A stretch of DNA of 64,000 nt from Microbacterium sp. YJN-G (GTDB lineage Bacteria > Actinomycetota > Actinomycetes > Actinomycetales > Microbacteriaceae), in assembly GCF_015040615.1 (NCBI RefSeq), contig NZ_CP060402.1, forward strand, positions 1,302,001 through 1,366,000. Reading direction: 5' to 3'. This document shows, in pieces, positions 62,956 to 64,000 of the stretch. Numbering within the stretch: position 1 is the stretch's first letter; each line of letters opens with the position of its first letter. The notes under the pieces were generated by a model. The model saw only the letters and a program-made list of their open reading frames with translations, had not been told where the DNA came from and ran no database searches. Position numbers and translations under genes: made by a program.

Positions 62956-63325
62956 GGGGCTGATCGGTTTCGACGGCGCCTGTGTATCGACGAGAAGCGG
63001 GCCGAGGATGCAGGGTCATCTCGTGAACGATCCCTGCGAACCAATAGTTGCCGAATCCAAGCGCAACGACTTCGCCCTCGCTGCCTAAGCGAGCCCGATA
63101 GTCCGTCAGACCGTATGTGATCCCGATACGGACCCTGGCGTCATCTAGGGATCTTGCTGCGTGATGGCGTCTGGACGTCACGTGGGACTCTTCCCAGGCT
63201 GGGCTCGTCGACTTAGGTGTCTGTGACAAAGGTCGGAGCCGAGCAGAACGCCTCTACAGACTGCGCCCGGAGAAGACGTGGATTAGCAGCGTCGGACGGG
63301 GGTTCGATTCCCCCCAGCTCCACCA
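62956..63325 (+). ncRNA. ssrA: Transfer-messenger RNA
   Basis: tmRNA of about 370 nt that rescues stalled ribosomes with SmpB. The 5' end GGGGCTGATCGGTTTCGAC and the 3' end GGGTTCGATTCCCCCCAGCT followed by CCACCA form the tRNA-like domain: GGGGCTG pairs with CAGCTCC (one G-U) and the CCA is encoded. The tag reading frame (63050-63088) encodes AESKRNDFALAA followed by TAA, ending in the ALAA-type degron. The region between holds the pseudoknots. A TAGTCT hexamer around 62876 may be the -10 box of a precursor. Confidence 0.95.
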
Positions 63326-63347
63326 AGCCGCTGTCACTGTGGAAAGC

Positions 63348-63390
63348 GAGAGGCCCGCCTCCCGGTGTCATGCCGGGGAGCGGGCCTCTC
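63348..63390. terminator. Bidirectional terminator between ssrA and the TetR gene
   Basis: A long hairpin: GAGAGGCCCGC (63348-63358) pairs with GCGGGCCTCTC (63380-63390), and the stem continues inward with one bulge to a TGTCAT loop. Confidence 0.85.
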
Positions 63391-63396
63391 GTCGAT

Positions 63397-63999
63397 TCAG
63401 GTACGGGGCCGCAGGCCGCCCAGCGTCACCGCGAGGATCTCCTCGCCCAGCAGGTCCGGGTCGACCGGGCCGTCGGGGCGGTACCACTCGACGACCGAGT
63501 TGATCATGCCGAAGATGAGGCGCGTGGCGACTCCGGCATCCAGATCCGCGCGCACCAGGCCCTCCGCCTGCGCCTCGCGCACCAGACCCGTCACGGTGTG
63601 GTCGAAGCGCCGCCGGCGCTCCAGCGCCGCGGCCTCGATGACGCTGTTGCCGCGCAGCCGCAGCAGCAGTGTCACCTGCGGCTGGCGTGCGGTGAGCACC
63701 TGCACGGCGCCGCGGATGATCGCGGTCAGCCGCGATGCGGCGGTCGTCTCGGTGAGAGCATCCTGCAGCGCCTTCTCGAGCCCGCCGAGGGCCTGTTCGA
63801 GGGCGATCTCGAGGATCTGCTCCTTCGAGTCGACGTGGTGGTACAGCGCCGACTTGGTGACGCCGAGCCGCCGGGTGAGGTCCGAGACCGAGGTCGCGTC
63901 GTATCCCTGCGCGTTGAACAGCTCGACGCCGGCGCGGATCACGTCGTCCCGATCGTGCCCTGGGCGCCCGCGGCGCACGGGGCGCAGTCCTGCGGTCAC
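63397..63999 (-). CDS. TetR family transcriptional regulator
   Basis: A 200-aa repressor-type protein. The N-terminal helix-turn-helix is GVELFNAQGYDATSVSDLTR followed by RLGVTKSALYHHVDSKEQIL (about 24-65). The all-helical C-terminal domain resembles the KstR2/PaaR-like TetR_C group, but I cannot name the ligand. The GTG at 63999 is the last possible start in the window; the true start may lie beyond the edge, so the 5' end is uncertain. Its targets are not visible. Confidence 0.88.
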   Translation of the reverse strand: MTAGLRPVRRGRPGHDRDDVIRAGVELFNAQGYDATSVSDLTRRLGVTKSALYHHVDSKEQILEIALEQALGGLEKALQDALTETTAASRLTAIIRGAVQVLTARQPQVTLLLRLRGNSVIEAAALERRRRFDHTVTGLVREAQAEGLVRADLDAGVATRLIFGMINSVVEWYRPDGPVDPDLLGEEILAVTLGGLRPRT

Positions 64000-64000
64000 G

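Overview
The window is 64 kb of high-GC chromosomal DNA from an actinobacterium. Gene content and order suggest Microbacteriaceae, most likely Microbacterium or a close relative. Pointers are the blocks infB-rbfA...truB-ribF, rpsO, pnp, dapB, thyA-folA, dapA-rnj-ftsK-pgsA-cinA-clgR-DUF3046-recA-recX-miaB-miaA-dapF-hflX and ssrA, the DUF5302 and DUF3046 proteins, TANNNT -10 boxes next to start codons, and GTG/TTG starts. This assignment is inference from gene families and order; no database search was possible. I see no prophage, insertion sequence, CRISPR array, rRNA or tRNA gene.

Layout. 1-5.3 kb: translation and RNA modification (3' end of infB, rbfA, truB), mutY, two small membrane proteins and ribF. 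5.5-12.5 kb: an SNF2-type helicase, pfkA, an AbiEi-like/DUF559 nuclease-fold gene bracketed by palindromic repeats, and an S9 oligopeptidase. 12.6-19.4 kb: a Pit phosphate transporter behind a putative PHO box, a CpdA-type phosphodiesterase, aspA, a fumarylacetoacetate hydrolase and a PrsW-type membrane protease. 19.6-25.3 kb: a polyamine-type ABC transporter (potADBC order), divergent from a FadR-type regulator and a stand-alone Cache-domain protein. 25.4-36.3 kb: FKBP, YceI, an MFS exporter, rpsO, a 2OG-Fe oxygenase, an acyltransferase, a two-gene flavin system, DedA and a fused glycosyltransferase/SGNH hydrolase.

36.3-45.9 kb: pnp with a structured leader, an aldo/keto reductase-like protein lacking its catalytic residues, dapB, OsmC, a thioredoxin/DUF4395 pair and the thyA-folA-SDR operon. 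45.9-64 kb: dapA, RNase J, ftsK, pgsA, cinA, clgR, DUF3046, recA-recX (with a LexA-like box), miaB-miaA-GNAT, dapF, an RsmC-like methyltransferase, hflX, a SIMPL-domain protein, tmRNA and a TetR regulator.

Shared themes. dapB, dapA and dapF supply diaminopimelate for peptidoglycan and lysine. pnp, rnj, rpsO and ssrA belong to RNA turnover and ribosome rescue. recA, recX, mutY and ftsK serve DNA maintenance. Many genes are translationally coupled by ATGA or GTGA overlaps. About 18 genes carry a TANNNT hexamer exactly 6-7 nt before the start codon, which predicts leaderless mRNAs and fixes several starts. The less ordinary features are the palindromes around the DUF559 gene, the aldo/keto reductase-like pseudoenzyme, the cytosolic Cache protein beside the polyamine transporter, the glycosyltransferase-SGNH fusion, and tandem repeats that run over or directly follow stop codons.
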